DNA of 64,000 nt from Holophagae bacterium (GTDB lineage: Bacteria > Acidobacteriota > Holophagae > Acanthopleuribacterales > Acanthopleuribacteraceae), in NCBI GenBank assembly GCA_030429565.1, contig JAUIFE010000023.1, positions 1 through 64,000 on the forward strand, written 5' to 3'. Below, piece by piece: positions 44,945 through 54,531 of this stretch (position 1 is its first letter; each line of letters opens with the position of its first letter). Below the pieces are notes generated by a model. That model saw only the letters and a program-made list of their open reading frames with translations. It was not told where the DNA came from and ran no database searches. The translations under genes and the position numbers were made by a program.

Positions 44945-45441
44945 TTAGGCCAAAGATCGAATTAGTTCGGTGAGGTTGGCGGCAAGGGGAATGAATTCTT
45001 GAAAATCACAATCGTGGATACAGACGGCGCCGCCGGCGTTATTAATGACAATCAGTTGATCGGTGGTACTTTCCAATCCGAGGGGTACCCACGGCCGCGT
45101 TGGATTGTGCGCCCGGTAGGCCTTTAGTTGGTACGTGAAATCGAGTTTCTCCATGCCTGGTAGGACTGAATAAGGTGTTCACCCGCTTGTCCGCCGAGAT
45201 GGGCAAACCAATAACTGTTGAAATAGGTTTTAATGTCGGGGTGCAAGCTGACGCCCAGTTCTTGTTCCAGCGCCAAGAAATCCGTGTAGCCGGTATTCTC
45301 GACCGGTAACCAATAGGCCCAACCTTCCCCGGCTGGGCCGACATAGAACCGGGGGTCGGCATCTTCTTGAATGCAAGCCCAAGGCGGGGTGTTGTGTTGT
45401 TTCTTAAAACGGGGCACGTAAGCTTTAAAAAATGCGGCCAT
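44945..45441 (-). pseudogene. Frameshifted Syd-family immunity gene
   Basis: Two overlapping frames together make one Syd-like protein. The first (45441 to about 45150) carries FYVGPAGEGWAYWLP and LHPDIKTYFNSYWFAHLGGQ. The second (45154-44945) carries WVPLGLESTTDQLIVIN and GGAVCIHDCDFQEFIPLAANL. Both halves align block by block with the intact Syd protein at 34619-35137. The break is near 45150, at the GCATGGAG string, and amounts to one missing base. No toxin gene is upstream, so it fits an orphan immunity gene; a sequencing error is the alternative. Confidence 0.75.
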
Positions 45442-45509
45442 GGCTTATTTGAGCGGATTCGTTTCCGGCGTTTTCATGGGTTACCTGCTTGATTAGTCGG
45501 CCGTTGGTT

Positions 45510-46226
45510 TTATAGCCAGCTTTTGAAATCGACCAGGCGGCTGCGGCTGAGTGGGAAGCTGCCGTGCCGGCACGTATCCAATTCGCCCGCGCCCGAGGCC
45601 AACACCTTGTAACTTTTGACGATCTGCTTGCGGATGATGACCGAGCGGTTGATTTGGAAGAAGTTGGGGTCGGTGATTTCGTCGGCCAAATGGGCGATGG
45701 TTAGATCGGTCAAGTATTCGCTGCCGTTGGTGCCTAAGGCCAAAGTGTAGCGGCCTTCCTTGCGGAACAGGTCGACGTCTTTGAGCCAAACCACCATGTG
45801 CACGCCGTTTTGGTGACACACGATTTTTTCCAAACCGTGTTTGTCCGGCAAAACCTGGTCGAGGTTTTCGATTTTGTTGCGCTCTTTACGCACGCGCGCC
45901 AGACACTTTTCCAGGCGTTCCTCTTCGATTGGCTTGAGCAAATAGTCCAAGGCGTTTTCTTCAAAAGCCTTGAGCGCGTAGTGGTCAAATGCCGTACAGA
46001 ACACGATAATCGGGCGTTCCTTTAGGTAGGGCAATACATCAAAGCCGTCGAGGACCGGCATTTGGATGTCGAGGAACACCAGGTCCGGTTTATGGTCGTT
46101 GATTTGCACAATCGCGTCGACCCCGTTTTTGGCCTCAGCGACGATCTCCAAGTCGCCGAACTCTTCCAATTGGTCGCGCAATAGGCCGCGTGCCGCCGGT
46201 TCATCGTCAACGATGATCACTTTCAT
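45510..46226 (-). CDS. LytTR-family response regulator
   Basis: This 238-residue protein has an N-terminal receiver domain with acidic pocket VDDEP, phosphorylation site Asp53 (LVFLDIQMP), the threonine/phenylalanine region FCTAFDHYALKAF and LLKP lysine. The C-terminal half is a LytTR DNA-binding domain (LFRKEGRYTLAL, FFQINRSVIIRKQIVKSY). It overlaps the end of the histidine kinase gene by 20 bases, so the two form a pair of the LytS/LytR (YehU/YehT) type. Confidence 0.93.
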   Translation of the reverse strand: MKVIIVDDEPAARGLLRDQLEEFGDLEIVAEAKNGVDAIVQINDHKPDLVFLDIQMPVLDGFDVLPYLKERPIIVFCTAFDHYALKAFEENALDYLLKPIEEERLEKCLARVRKERNKIENLDQVLPDKHGLEKIVCHQNGVHMVVWLKDVDLFRKEGRYTLALGTNGSEYLTDLTIAHLADEITDPNFFQINRSVIIRKQIVKSYKVLASGAGELDTCRHGSFPLSRSRLVDFKSWL

Positions 46227-49200
46227 GGTTGTGCCTCATGTGAAACGAAAAGATCAGGTTTCCTTCCTCGTAATTGTATTGCAGCTCTTGGTTATATAAA
46301 AGTTTGAGGCGCTTGTTGATGTTGCCGAGCGCATGATCTTCACTGAGGAAGGCCGAGAAGGGACGCCGCAAGGGCTGGCCGTTGTTGACCACCGAGACGT
46401 GAATCGCGTCGTCGACCAAGGCGCAGTTCAAACTGACATGTACCGCATCAAGCGTGTTTTTTACGCCGTGAACGCAGGCGTTTTCCACCAGTGGCTGGAT
46501 AATGAAACCCGGGATTTTGGTGGCGTGGAGTTCCTGTGGGCAGACCGACGCGTAGGTTAGCTTATCTGGGAAGCGCAGCAATTGGATTTCCATGTAACTG
46601 TCGATAAGCCTGATTTCAGCGCCGACGGTAGACCAACCGTCGAGGGTCGCCTTGTGGTTCATGCGGAAGATTTGGCTGAGCTTGCGCAGGATGCGTTTGG
46701 CTTTTTCGGGGTTGTTGCCGGCGAAGTAAATCGCGGTGTTGAGCGCGTTCTGCAAGAAGTGTGGGTTCATTTGCGAGTGCAGCAAACGGATTTCCGCTTC
46801 CTGGCGCAGCTCGATTTCCTTTTCCGCCGCAACCTTCTCCTGCAGTAGGGTGGTCTCACGCGACAGTTCTTCGTTGTGTTGCTTGAGGTCGGTCATGCGC
46901 CGCCATACCAATAACACAATCGAAAACAGCACCATGCCGATGAACCAGGGGCGCATCCAAATCGGTGGTTCAATCGTGAAACTCAATCGGGCGGCGTCGC
47001 CTAAATAGGCGCCGTTTTCGTTGCCGGCTTTAACCAAGAAGGTGTACTTCCCTGACGGTAGGCCCGCGTATTGCACGCTGCGGCTATCGATTTCACGCCA
47101 AGTCTCGTCGATGCCTTCGAGCTTAACGCGGAAGCGTGTCATGTCGGGTCGACTGAAGTTCAAACCGGAAAATTCGATGCGCAGGAAGTTTTGGTCGTGG
47201 GCCAAGACGTTGTGGGTGTCTAGTGGCAGGCTGCGGTTGTCACTCACAAATGCGGTGATGTAGACCGGTGGTTCCCCGGCCGGTTGTTCGATGTTGGGGT
47301 TGATGCGGTTGACGCCGAGACGGCAGCCGACCCACAACATGTCGTCGCGTGCCAGCCAGGCCGCATTGACGTTCATTTCTTCGTAGGCCAAGCCGTGACG
47401 GCGGTTGAAGTGGCGAAAGGCGTCGTCCTGTAAACGCGATAGCCCTTCGTTGTGGCCAATCCACAATGCGCGCGTTTTTTGGTGCCAGACCAAAAAGGTG
47501 ACGGCTGAACCTTGCAGACCCTGGTGCCAACCGACGCGATCAAAACCGTCCTCGGTCATGACGGCGAGGCCGAAGCCGGTGCCGATCCACAACTGTTGGC
47601 GCCCGTCTTCAACCAAACTGAGGACGCGGTTATACGGCAGCCCGTGTTCCTCGTCGATGACGCGCAAGCGTGAGATTTCCAGCTCGCCGTCGAGGCAGGC
47701 CAATCCGTTTTCGGTGCCGAACCACAAGCGTTGGTCCTCAGTCTGGTAGCTACAAAAAACGCGTTGCGCGGGCAAGCCTTGCTTGGGGCCCAGTGTGCGA
47801 ATCGTTTGCCGGCCTTCACCTGAAAGCTGCAGCACGCCGTGATTATCAGTGGCGACCCACAGCATGCCCTGGCGATCAAGCATGAGGTGGCGCACGAAAG
47901 GTTGCGGCTCGTTTTGGGTCAGCGGGAAGGGTTCGGCGCGGGCCCACCCGACGCGGGTTCGCCACAAGCCGGCGCGGGTACCGATCCAGGTCCAGCCATC
48001 CTCCGTCGTCAACAAAAAACGCACTTCGGGGTTTGGCAAGTCGCGATTGCCCGGCCACGGCGCTGCTGCCTGGTGGAGCTGGTTCAGGTCTAGCTTGCGC
48101 ACGCCGTCTTGGGTGCCCAGCCATACGCTGTCGGCTTCCGGCTGGGCGATCGACCACACGTCGAGGCCGAGGTTTTGCGGTTCGGTGAAGCTAAAATTGA
48201 CCATGTTGTTGAGTTTACTGACGCCGGTGTGGGTCGCAAACCACAGCCGACCTTCCTGGTCCGGCTTAATTTGGTAAACCATACCTTCATGTAACCCGTT
48301 TGCGATAGTTAGCTTGGCGGGGAAGCCGGACGAGCCGTCGTCGTTAATGGCCAGTCGGGCCGCGCCGTTTTCGTGGCCGAGCCAAAGGAAACCGCCGGCC
48401 GCATCGTAATAGAGTGCGCGAATGTCGCTACCGCCGAATTCGTCGCGGGCACCGAGGAAGGTCGTCGTTTGGTTGCGAACCATGTACAAACCGGCTTCGG
48501 TTGCGATCCACAAAGTCTCCTGGCCGTTGTCGCAAAACGAGTTGATGCGAATCTTCGGCAGGTTTAACCAAGCCGGTGGTGGTCTGAATTGCGAGCCTTC
48601 GAATTGGATGAGGCCTGCATCCGTACCCACCGTTAAAACCGCCTTTTCGTCTTGCCATAGCGCGTTGACCTTGGCGCGCGGCACACCGGGGATTTTTTGG
48701 TAGTGTTCGAATTGGCCAAACGGGGTCAGAACGCTAATGCCGTCGTTGGTGGCGAACCAGATTTCGTCGTATCGGCCTTCGAGGATGTGGTTGACGACGA
48801 CGTTTTTGCGGTATTTGAGGCCGCGGTAGTAGGTGACTTGTCCAGCCTGCCAGGCGATGGCGCCGCGATCCGTGGCGATCCAAACACGATCTTGGTTATC
48901 TTGGGTGATGAAATTGGCGCGAATCGGAATGTGGGGGCGGTCGGCGAAGGGGTTTTGAAATTGGTGGCCGTCATAGCGACGCACGCCCGCGGGTGTGCCG
49001 AACCACAAAAAGCCCTCGCGATCCTGGAACAGGGTGCGCACCGCGCTTTGCGGTAGGCCTTGCCCGATTGACAGGTTCTCAAATGCGTAGCGTTGCCCAA
49101 ACAGTGCACAAGCCGCGACCCATTGGCACAGCGTCCAAAAAAGAACGCGTCGCATGCAGGCGGTTGGTCGATGGGTTGCGGTGACGCGCGCGCGGTTCAT
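46207..49200 (-). CDS. Propeller-type sensor histidine kinase (Reg_prop, Y_Y_Y, LytS-like kinase)
   Basis: This 997-residue membrane sensor starts with a hydrophobic signal segment. A periplasmic beta-propeller of about a dozen repeats follows (pattern LWFGT..G..R and IWIATD.GA.). A Y_Y_Y domain follows (FSGLNFSRPDMTRFRVKLEG, YAGLPSGKYTF), then one membrane helix (about residues 753-770) and a short coiled coil. The kinase is of the His_kinase/LytS type with LLHSQMNPHFLQNALN near residue 810 and IQPLVENACVHGVK as the N-box. Such sensors often detect oligosaccharides or envelope signals. Its ATG lies one base after the stop of the secreted protein gene upstream, suggesting coupled translation. 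Confidence 0.92.
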   Translation of the reverse strand: MNRARVTATHRPTACMRRVLFWTLCQWVAACALFGQRYAFENLSIGQGLPQSAVRTLFQDREGFLWFGTPAGVRRYDGHQFQNPFADRPHIPIRANFITQDNQDRVWIATDRGAIAWQAGQVTYYRGLKYRKNVVVNHILEGRYDEIWFATNDGISVLTPFGQFEHYQKIPGVPRAKVNALWQDEKAVLTVGTDAGLIQFEGSQFRPPPAWLNLPKIRINSFCDNGQETLWIATEAGLYMVRNQTTTFLGARDEFGGSDIRALYYDAAGGFLWLGHENGAARLAINDDGSSGFPAKLTIANGLHEGMVYQIKPDQEGRLWFATHTGVSKLNNMVNFSFTEPQNLGLDVWSIAQPEADSVWLGTQDGVRKLDLNQLHQAAAPWPGNRDLPNPEVRFLLTTEDGWTWIGTRAGLWRTRVGWARAEPFPLTQNEPQPFVRHLMLDRQGMLWVATDNHGVLQLSGEGRQTIRTLGPKQGLPAQRVFCSYQTEDQRLWFGTENGLACLDGELEISRLRVIDEEHGLPYNRVLSLVEDGRQQLWIGTGFGLAVMTEDGFDRVGWHQGLQGSAVTFLVWHQKTRALWIGHNEGLSRLQDDAFRHFNRRHGLAYEEMNVNAAWLARDDMLWVGCRLGVNRINPNIEQPAGEPPVYITAFVSDNRSLPLDTHNVLAHDQNFLRIEFSGLNFSRPDMTRFRVKLEGIDETWREIDSRSVQYAGLPSGKYTFLVKAGNENGAYLGDAARLSFTIEPPIWMRPWFIGMVLFSIVLLVWRRMTDLKQHNEELSRETTLLQEKVAAEKEIELRQEAEIRLLHSQMNPHFLQNALNTAIYFAGNNPEKAKRILRKLSQIFRMNHKATLDGWSTVGAEIRLIDSYMEIQLLRFPDKLTYASVCPQELHATKIPGFIIQPLVENACVHGVKNTLDAVHVSLNCALVDDAIHVSVVNNGQPLRRPFSAFLSEDHALGNINKRLKLLYNQELQYNYEEGNLIFSFHMRHNHESDHR

Positions 49201-49201
49201 G

Positions 49202-50350
49202 TCAGAACTTGAAATTGCGTAAATTAAATCCGTGCTTCTTTAATTTCAAAAGGTTCCCCGAGGCTTGCGTGAGCAACATGAGTTTGAGGTGGTCGCCGTT
49301 GAGTTTTTTGTAGCCGAAGGCGGGCAGGATGCGGAACGCGCTTGCGTCGGGTTCGCCTTGGAAATCGAGGTTTGCGTCGAGGCGCAACGAAACGCCGTTA
49401 TCGCCGTCAAAACTGAGGCTAACCCCTTGAATCATGCGTTGTTCGTTGTAATTGAAGACGAGGTCGCCGCGACCTTCGGATTTGACCGAGTTGTTGTTAA
49501 AGCTAATGCGCGTCGGCAGCCATTGTTGGTCGTACGTGAAGGTGAGGTTGAGATAAATATTGTCGCGCGTGTTGGTGTAAAAAATGACGGCGGGCAGGTG
49601 CGTGGCGCGGTAAAGCCAAATTTCGTAACCGCCGTCTTGCCAGAAAGTCCACAATCGGTTCAGCGGAATCGGCGTCTTGCGTTTCGATGCGTTTTTCTGA
49701 CGTGGACCCTGTGGCTTGTAGAAGTTAATGACCTCCACATCGTTGTTGTCAAAGCGACCGGTACCGGTGTAAACGGCGCGGTACAAACCGCTATCCAACA
49801 TTTGTTTGCGCATGTCGCCTAATTCACGCAAAAAGTAGCTGCGATAATTGCTCAAATTGGCGCCGCTTTGGCGGTTGCGGTGCGGCTGATCGGAGAAGGC
49901 GCGGAAATCGTGGCTGGTCATGAAGCTGCGTTGGAGGTCGTCGATGATCTCCATCTCACCCATTTCCCCTTTGAGGTTGAAACGGTAACGGCCGTTGGGT
50001 GTGTGTAATCCCTCGGCATTGACGTCGAAATCAATCGCGTCTTGATTGGCCAAACGTTTGTCGAGGCGGCCGGCGGGCAAGGACGCGTCGATGGTGGCGC
50101 GCACGTCCACGCTTTTGGCTTGCTCGTAAGCAACGGGTAACCAGTACTGCTCGATGGCGTCGAACATTTTGCCCAACATAACGTGGGGCACTTTGTCAGG
50201 GTGACGGGAGAGGCCGTCGACGGTGGGGCCGTTGACGCGCGCACGCGGCGTATACTCTTTTTTAGCCGGGGTTTGACTTTGCGCGCTGAGGGTCATCGCG
50301 CTTAGGAACAACAAGAGGACAAGATGGCGAATCGGGGTGGGGCAGATCAT
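49202..50350 (-). CDS. Secreted protein of unknown function
   Basis: This 382-residue protein has a signal peptide (about residues 1-25, ending LSAQSQ). Then comes a long beta-rich domain with repeated alternating hydrophobic strands (GRYRFNLKGEMGEMEIID, YKPQGPRQ, FTYDQQWLPTRISFNNN, DLVFNYNEQRMIQG). The pattern recalls LolA/outer-membrane lipoprotein carrier sheets, but no family is certain. It is 33 bases after polA and one base before the propeller kinase, so it may be part of the signal the kinase senses; that is inference. GAGG lies four bases before the ATG. Confidence 0.65.
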   Translation of the reverse strand: MICPTPIRHLVLLLFLSAMTLSAQSQTPAKKEYTPRARVNGPTVDGLSRHPDKVPHVMLGKMFDAIEQYWLPVAYEQAKSVDVRATIDASLPAGRLDKRLANQDAIDFDVNAEGLHTPNGRYRFNLKGEMGEMEIIDDLQRSFMTSHDFRAFSDQPHRNRQSGANLSNYRSYFLRELGDMRKQMLDSGLYRAVYTGTGRFDNNDVEVINFYKPQGPRQKNASKRKTPIPLNRLWTFWQDGGYEIWLYRATHLPAVIFYTNTRDNIYLNLTFTYDQQWLPTRISFNNNSVKSEGRGDLVFNYNEQRMIQGVSLSFDGDNGVSLRLDANLDFQGEPDASAFRILPAFGYKKLNGDHLKLMLLTQASGNLLKLKKHGFNLRNFKF

Positions 50351-50383
50351 GAAGCCTCGCTCGGTATTGGCGCCGTGGGGGCG

Positions 50384-53041
50384 CTACTTGGTTTCCTTCC
50401 AATTGGTGCCGGTATGGACTTCGGCAACCAGGGGGACCTCGAAATGAACCACGTTTTCCATCGTTTCGGCCAGGAGCTTGCTCACCCGGTCGCGTTCTTC
50501 TTGGGGGCATTCGAGGACCAGTTCGTCATGGACTTGTAGCAGCAGTTTGGCTTGCAGGTTTTGGCGCCGCAGCGCCTCGTCTAGACGAATCATGGCGATT
50601 TTAATGATTTCGGCGGCGGTGCCTTGGATCAGGGTGTTGACCGCGAGGCGCTCGCCTTGGGCTTGTAGGTTTTTGTTGCGGGAAGCGAGCTCCGGCAGTT
50701 GGCGATGGCGCCCGAAATAGGTGCGGATTTCGCCGATCTCACGCGCTTTTTCAATGACTTCATCGCGGAAGCCCAGCACACGAGGCATTTTTTCGAAGTA
50801 GGTGTCCATGTACTCGCGCGCTTTTTTGCGCGGAATGCCCAGCTCTTGGGCGAGGCGGAACTCGCCCATGCCGTAGATCAAACCAAAGTTAATGCTTTTG
50901 GCGGCACGGCGCATGTCGTCGGTGACCAAGTTCGGATCCACGTCCATAATTTCTCCGGCGGTGCGGCGGTGAATGTCCTCGCCGGAGCGAAACCCCTGGA
51001 CCAGGGTTTCGTCGCCGCTGAAGTGGGCCATCAAACGCAGCTCAATTTGCGAATAGTCGGCGCCGACCAAGACCCAATCCTCGCGCGGCACGAAGGCGGC
51101 GCGAATGTCGCGGCCCATCTCGCTGCGGATGGGGATATTCTGCAGGTTGGGGTTGTTGCTGGAGAGGCGGCCGGTGGCGGCGACAAACTGGTTAAAAGAG
51201 CTGTGAACGCGGCCGGTTTTGGCGCTGATCATGGTTGGTAAGGCGTCGACATAGGTCGACTTGAGTTTGGTGACCATGCGGTAATCGAGCAGTTTGGCCG
51301 GAAGTGCGTGACCTTTGGCGGTTAGGGTTTCCAACACCGATTGGTCGGTGCTGTAGGATTTGGTTTTGGAGGTTTTTTTGACCGCCGGTAAACCCAACTT
51401 TTCGAACAGAATGACACCCAATTGTTTGGTGCTCTTGATGTTGAATTCTTCGCCCGCGAGTTCGTAGATCTCTTGTTCCAAACCTTCAATGGCGGTTGCC
51501 ATGGTAGCCGACATGTCTTTCAAATAAGCTTCATCCACGCCCACGCCGGTGTTTTCCATGCGCGCCAGCACCGGAATGAGCGGGCGTTCCACGGTGTCGT
51601 AAACGCGGCTGAGATCTTGTTCCTTGAGTTGGGGGAACAACACATCGTAGAGCTGGTAGGTGATGTCGGCATCTTCGGCCGCGTATTGACAAGCTTTGTC
51701 GAGTGGCACTTGGTCAAAGGTCACCATATCCTTGCCGCTGCCCGCGACTTCCTCGAAATGGATGGTGCGGTAGTTGAGCAGCTTTTCGGCGAGGTGGTCC
51801 ATGCCGTGGCGATCTTCGTTGGGGTTGATCAGGTAGGACATCAGCATGGTGTCTTCAATGCGGCCCTGAATCGTCCAGCCTAAATTAAACAGAACACTGA
51901 TGTCGTATTTGGCGTTGTGGGCGCACTTGATGATGTTTTCGTCGGCCAAAACCTCTTTGAGCAAGGTTTCAGCGGTCGCCGTCCATGCTGCATCTTGGCC
52001 CTGGTGACGTAGCGGCACATAACTCGCCTTGCCTTCTTCGGCACAAAGCGCCACGCCGACGAGTTCGGCTTCGACAGAGTTGAGCGAGGTCGTTTCAATA
52101 TCGAACACAAAAAAACCTTTTTTGCGAATTTCGTCGATCTGTTGCTTGAGACGTTCCTCGCTATCCAAGAGTTGATATTCTGTGCTAATGCGCTTCAGTT
52201 TGGCCGGTGTGGCGTCCAGTAACGACTTGAAACCCAGACGAGTAAACAAAGAACGCAAGTCGTCGGTATGTTCTTCATGGCGCTGGTAAACCTCTTTGGT
52301 GAAAGGCAGGTCGAGATCGGTACGAATCGTGATTAGGGTTTTGGTGAGTTCAATGGTATCGCGTGCCTCTTCAAAACCGGTACGGGCACGTTTGGCGGTG
52401 ATTTTGTCCAGGTTGGCGTAAATACCGTCGAGTGAGCCGTATTCGGCCAGGTACTTTTTCGCCCCTTTTTCACCGACTCCTTTGACGCCGGGGATGTTGT
52501 CGGCGCTGTCGCCCCAAATAGAAAGCAAGTCGATGATTTGGTCGGGTCGGCAGCCGAAAAAGTCGGGAATACCGGCTTCTCCCAAGTAGTTCACCCCTTT
52601 TTTGGGGTCGAACATGACGATGTCGTCGCCCTGAACCAACTGCAACATATCTTTGTCGCCGGATACGATGACGGCTTGCACACCTTGTTCGGCGGCGCGT
52701 TTGGCGAGGGTTCCGATAATATCGTCGGCCTCGAAGCCCGGCATGGCCACCATCGGGATGTTGTAGGCGTCGCACATCTCTTTAATGATGGGGATCTGCG
52801 GAACCAAGCTTTCGGGCATGGCATCGCGGTTGGCCTTGTATTCGGGATACATCTCTTTGCGGAAGGTGGGTTCCGAGGTGTCGAACGCAATGGCGAGGTA
52901 TTCGGGATTCTCTTCCGCCATCAGCTTGCGCAGCATCATGGTAAAGCCGAAGACCGCATTGTTGTCGATATTGCGAATGGCATAAAAGGACCGAAAAATA
53001 TGGGCAAAGGCATCAACGATAAAAAAACGTTCGCGGGTCAA
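50384..53041 (-). CDS. polA: DNA polymerase I
   Basis: This 885-residue repair and Okazaki-fragment polymerase has all three parts. The 5'-3' nuclease domain covers about residues 1-290 (FIVDAFAHIFRSFYAIRN, MPGFEADDIIGTLA, VSGDKDMLQL). The proofreading domain has FDIETTSLNS and YAAEDADITYQLY, so its DEDD residues look intact. The polymerase domain has DYSQIELRLMAHFSGD, INFGLIYGMGEFRLAQ and QVHDELVLE. The start is a TTG at 53041 with GAGG seven bases upstream; the only nearby ATG is out of frame. It leads a same-strand run into a secreted protein and a two-component pair. Confidence 0.96.
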   Translation of the reverse strand: MTRERFFIVDAFAHIFRSFYAIRNIDNNAVFGFTMMLRKLMAEENPEYLAIAFDTSEPTFRKEMYPEYKANRDAMPESLVPQIPIIKEMCDAYNIPMVAMPGFEADDIIGTLAKRAAEQGVQAVIVSGDKDMLQLVQGDDIVMFDPKKGVNYLGEAGIPDFFGCRPDQIIDLLSIWGDSADNIPGVKGVGEKGAKKYLAEYGSLDGIYANLDKITAKRARTGFEEARDTIELTKTLITIRTDLDLPFTKEVYQRHEEHTDDLRSLFTRLGFKSLLDATPAKLKRISTEYQLLDSEERLKQQIDEIRKKGFFVFDIETTSLNSVEAELVGVALCAEEGKASYVPLRHQGQDAAWTATAETLLKEVLADENIIKCAHNAKYDISVLFNLGWTIQGRIEDTMLMSYLINPNEDRHGMDHLAEKLLNYRTIHFEEVAGSGKDMVTFDQVPLDKACQYAAEDADITYQLYDVLFPQLKEQDLSRVYDTVERPLIPVLARMENTGVGVDEAYLKDMSATMATAIEGLEQEIYELAGEEFNIKSTKQLGVILFEKLGLPAVKKTSKTKSYSTDQSVLETLTAKGHALPAKLLDYRMVTKLKSTYVDALPTMISAKTGRVHSSFNQFVAATGRLSSNNPNLQNIPIRSEMGRDIRAAFVPREDWVLVGADYSQIELRLMAHFSGDETLVQGFRSGEDIHRRTAGEIMDVDPNLVTDDMRRAAKSINFGLIYGMGEFRLAQELGIPRKKAREYMDTYFEKMPRVLGFRDEVIEKAREIGEIRTYFGRHRQLPELASRNKNLQAQGERLAVNTLIQGTAAEIIKIAMIRLDEALRRQNLQAKLLLQVHDELVLECPQEERDRVSKLLAETMENVVHFEVPLVAEVHTGTNWKETK

Positions 53042-53234
53042 GCATACACCTCGAGGTTGAGTTTGGCGGGCGTTGGGGCGGCGGCCGGCGTTCGCGCCAC
53101 GGCTTCAACCCGACATCATAACAAGGGCTTGGTTTGAAAACAAAACCTGTGCTTTGCGGGCGTCGTGAAATTCGCGAATAGGGGTCGGCGGCTTTCTGCC
53201 GTGACGCGGTAACGCTCAAAAATAAAGGCTGATT

Positions 53235-53250
53235 TGTGGTGTGGAACACA
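53235..53250. promoter_or_regulatory. CRP-like dyad upstream of the Crp-family gene
   Basis: TGTG and CACA are separated by eight bases (53235-53238 and 53247-53250), the spacing of a CRP/FNR-type site. It lies about 90 bases upstream of the cyclic-nucleotide-domain gene, so autoregulation is possible. The motif is short and may be chance. Confidence 0.3.
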
Positions 53251-53339
53251 GCCAAGGGTCTTATGATTCAGTTGTTTGATCCGATGAGCTAGTTACGTAT
53301 GAATAGGCCCGCGCCCACCGTCGCCCAAGGAACACGCCC

Positions 53340-54032
53340 ATGGAATACGATCTTTATTCGCAAATTGAGTCGTTTAACACCAAGCTGACCATGAATACCT
53401 TGCAGTTCCTCATGCAGCACGGGGAAATGAAGAAATTCACACGCGGTGATGTGATTTGCCAAGAAGGCGACGCTTCGGAATCGGTGTATATCATTGTGGA
53501 GGGCGCGGTTCGCATTGAGAAAACCGATCCATTCGGCAACGTCAACACGATTGCCACGGTCAAAAGTGGGGCGCTGATTGGTGAGATGGGCGTGTTTCTC
53601 AACATGAAACGTTCGGCCACGGTGGTCGCCCACAAGGACATGACACTGGTTGAATTTACCAACGCCAATTTCATCAACGCCTTGCCCAAAACCCCTGACA
53701 TCACGGTGCGCTTACTCAAATCGCTCGCGGACAAAATCAACATGATCAATCAGAAGTACACCGATTTGCTCATGAAAAATTCGATTTTACTGATCGGTGT
53801 TTATTTACTGAGTCTGGTTGAAGGCAAAAGCGGCGTGCAAGAGGTGCGCTTGAACATTCCGGTGGTACTCAAGCAGACGGGGATCAGCGCCAAGCGCTTG
53901 AAAAGCGTGCTGAACGTGTACTTGCGCAATGAGTTAATCGGCAAATGGACGACGCGTCAGAGTGAAGTGGTGTTTAAGGTGAAGGCGGCGGAACTGCGTG
54001 GTTTTTTAAAAGGCATCTCGGCGGGATCTTAG
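53340..54032 (+). CDS. Crp/Fnr-type regulator with cyclic nucleotide-binding domain
   Basis: This 230-residue protein has a cyclic nucleotide-binding beta-roll (about residues 30-130): RGDVICQEGDASESVYIIVEGAVRIEK with the GDxxxxVYII pattern, then IGEMGVFLNMKRSATVVA, where the GE and RSA residues are the usual phosphate contacts. A dimer helix follows, then a C-terminal winged helix (about 165-230: VVLKQTGISAKRLKSVLNVYL). The recognition helix differs from E. coli Crp, so the target site is uncertain. It is divergent from polA. Confidence 0.82.
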   Translation: MEYDLYSQIESFNTKLTMNTLQFLMQHGEMKKFTRGDVICQEGDASESVYIIVEGAVRIEKTDPFGNVNTIATVKSGALIGEMGVFLNMKRSATVVAHKDMTLVEFTNANFINALPKTPDITVRLLKSLADKINMINQKYTDLLMKNSILLIGVYLLSLVEGKSGVQEVRLNIPVVLKQTGISAKRLKSVLNVYLRNELIGKWTTRQSEVVFKVKAAELRGFLKGISAGS

Positions 54033-54307
54033 TCGCGGTGAAGGATAATTTGCTGCCGCCATGTAGTTGTGGCCTGGGGTTACGACCGTGAGTCGTGAAA
54101 TTTCATGATAAATACTGTGTCTGTGGTCAGATTAGGGTTAAAAAGGTAACGAGAAAGGCGCTGTTTCCGTAAAAAAATACTTGTGTTGCTGGTCAAATGA
54201 ACCGATGAGGATTACAATGGGCCGTGGGTTTTCTCATTGAAATCTGACAGACGTACGTGGGCCCATTATGAATCCCACAAACGATGCGTTTTGTCGTTGT
54301 AACCGAG
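54033..54307. other. Intergenic after the Crp-like gene
   Basis: There is no open frame of substance. The stretch is A+T rich around 54120-54220 and may contain the promoter of the next gene. Confidence 0.35.
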
Positions 54308-54342
54308 CAGTGAGCCGTTTGCGACTCGGCCGCTGACTTTTT
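54308..54342 (+). terminator. Candidate hairpin with T-run
   Basis: CAGTGAGCCG pairs with CGGCCGCTG (one bulged A, one G-T pair) across a nine-base loop and is followed by ACTTTTT. It is 275 bases past the Crp-like gene and 190 bases before the next one, so it could be a late terminator or a leader attenuator. Confidence 0.4.
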
Positions 54343-54531
54343 CTCGTTAACCTACGTTGTTACAACACCTTTTGCGATCCGACGACAAAAGTGGGGAAGG
54401 CTTTTGTTGCGACGGCGGCGTTTATGACGCGCTGCCGGCGGTTGCGGATCATGACATGACATTCACTTTCTGCGCACGCATCTCGTCCTGTTCTCAGTGT
54501 GAGTGGTGGGCCAGGCATCTCGGGGGGAACC

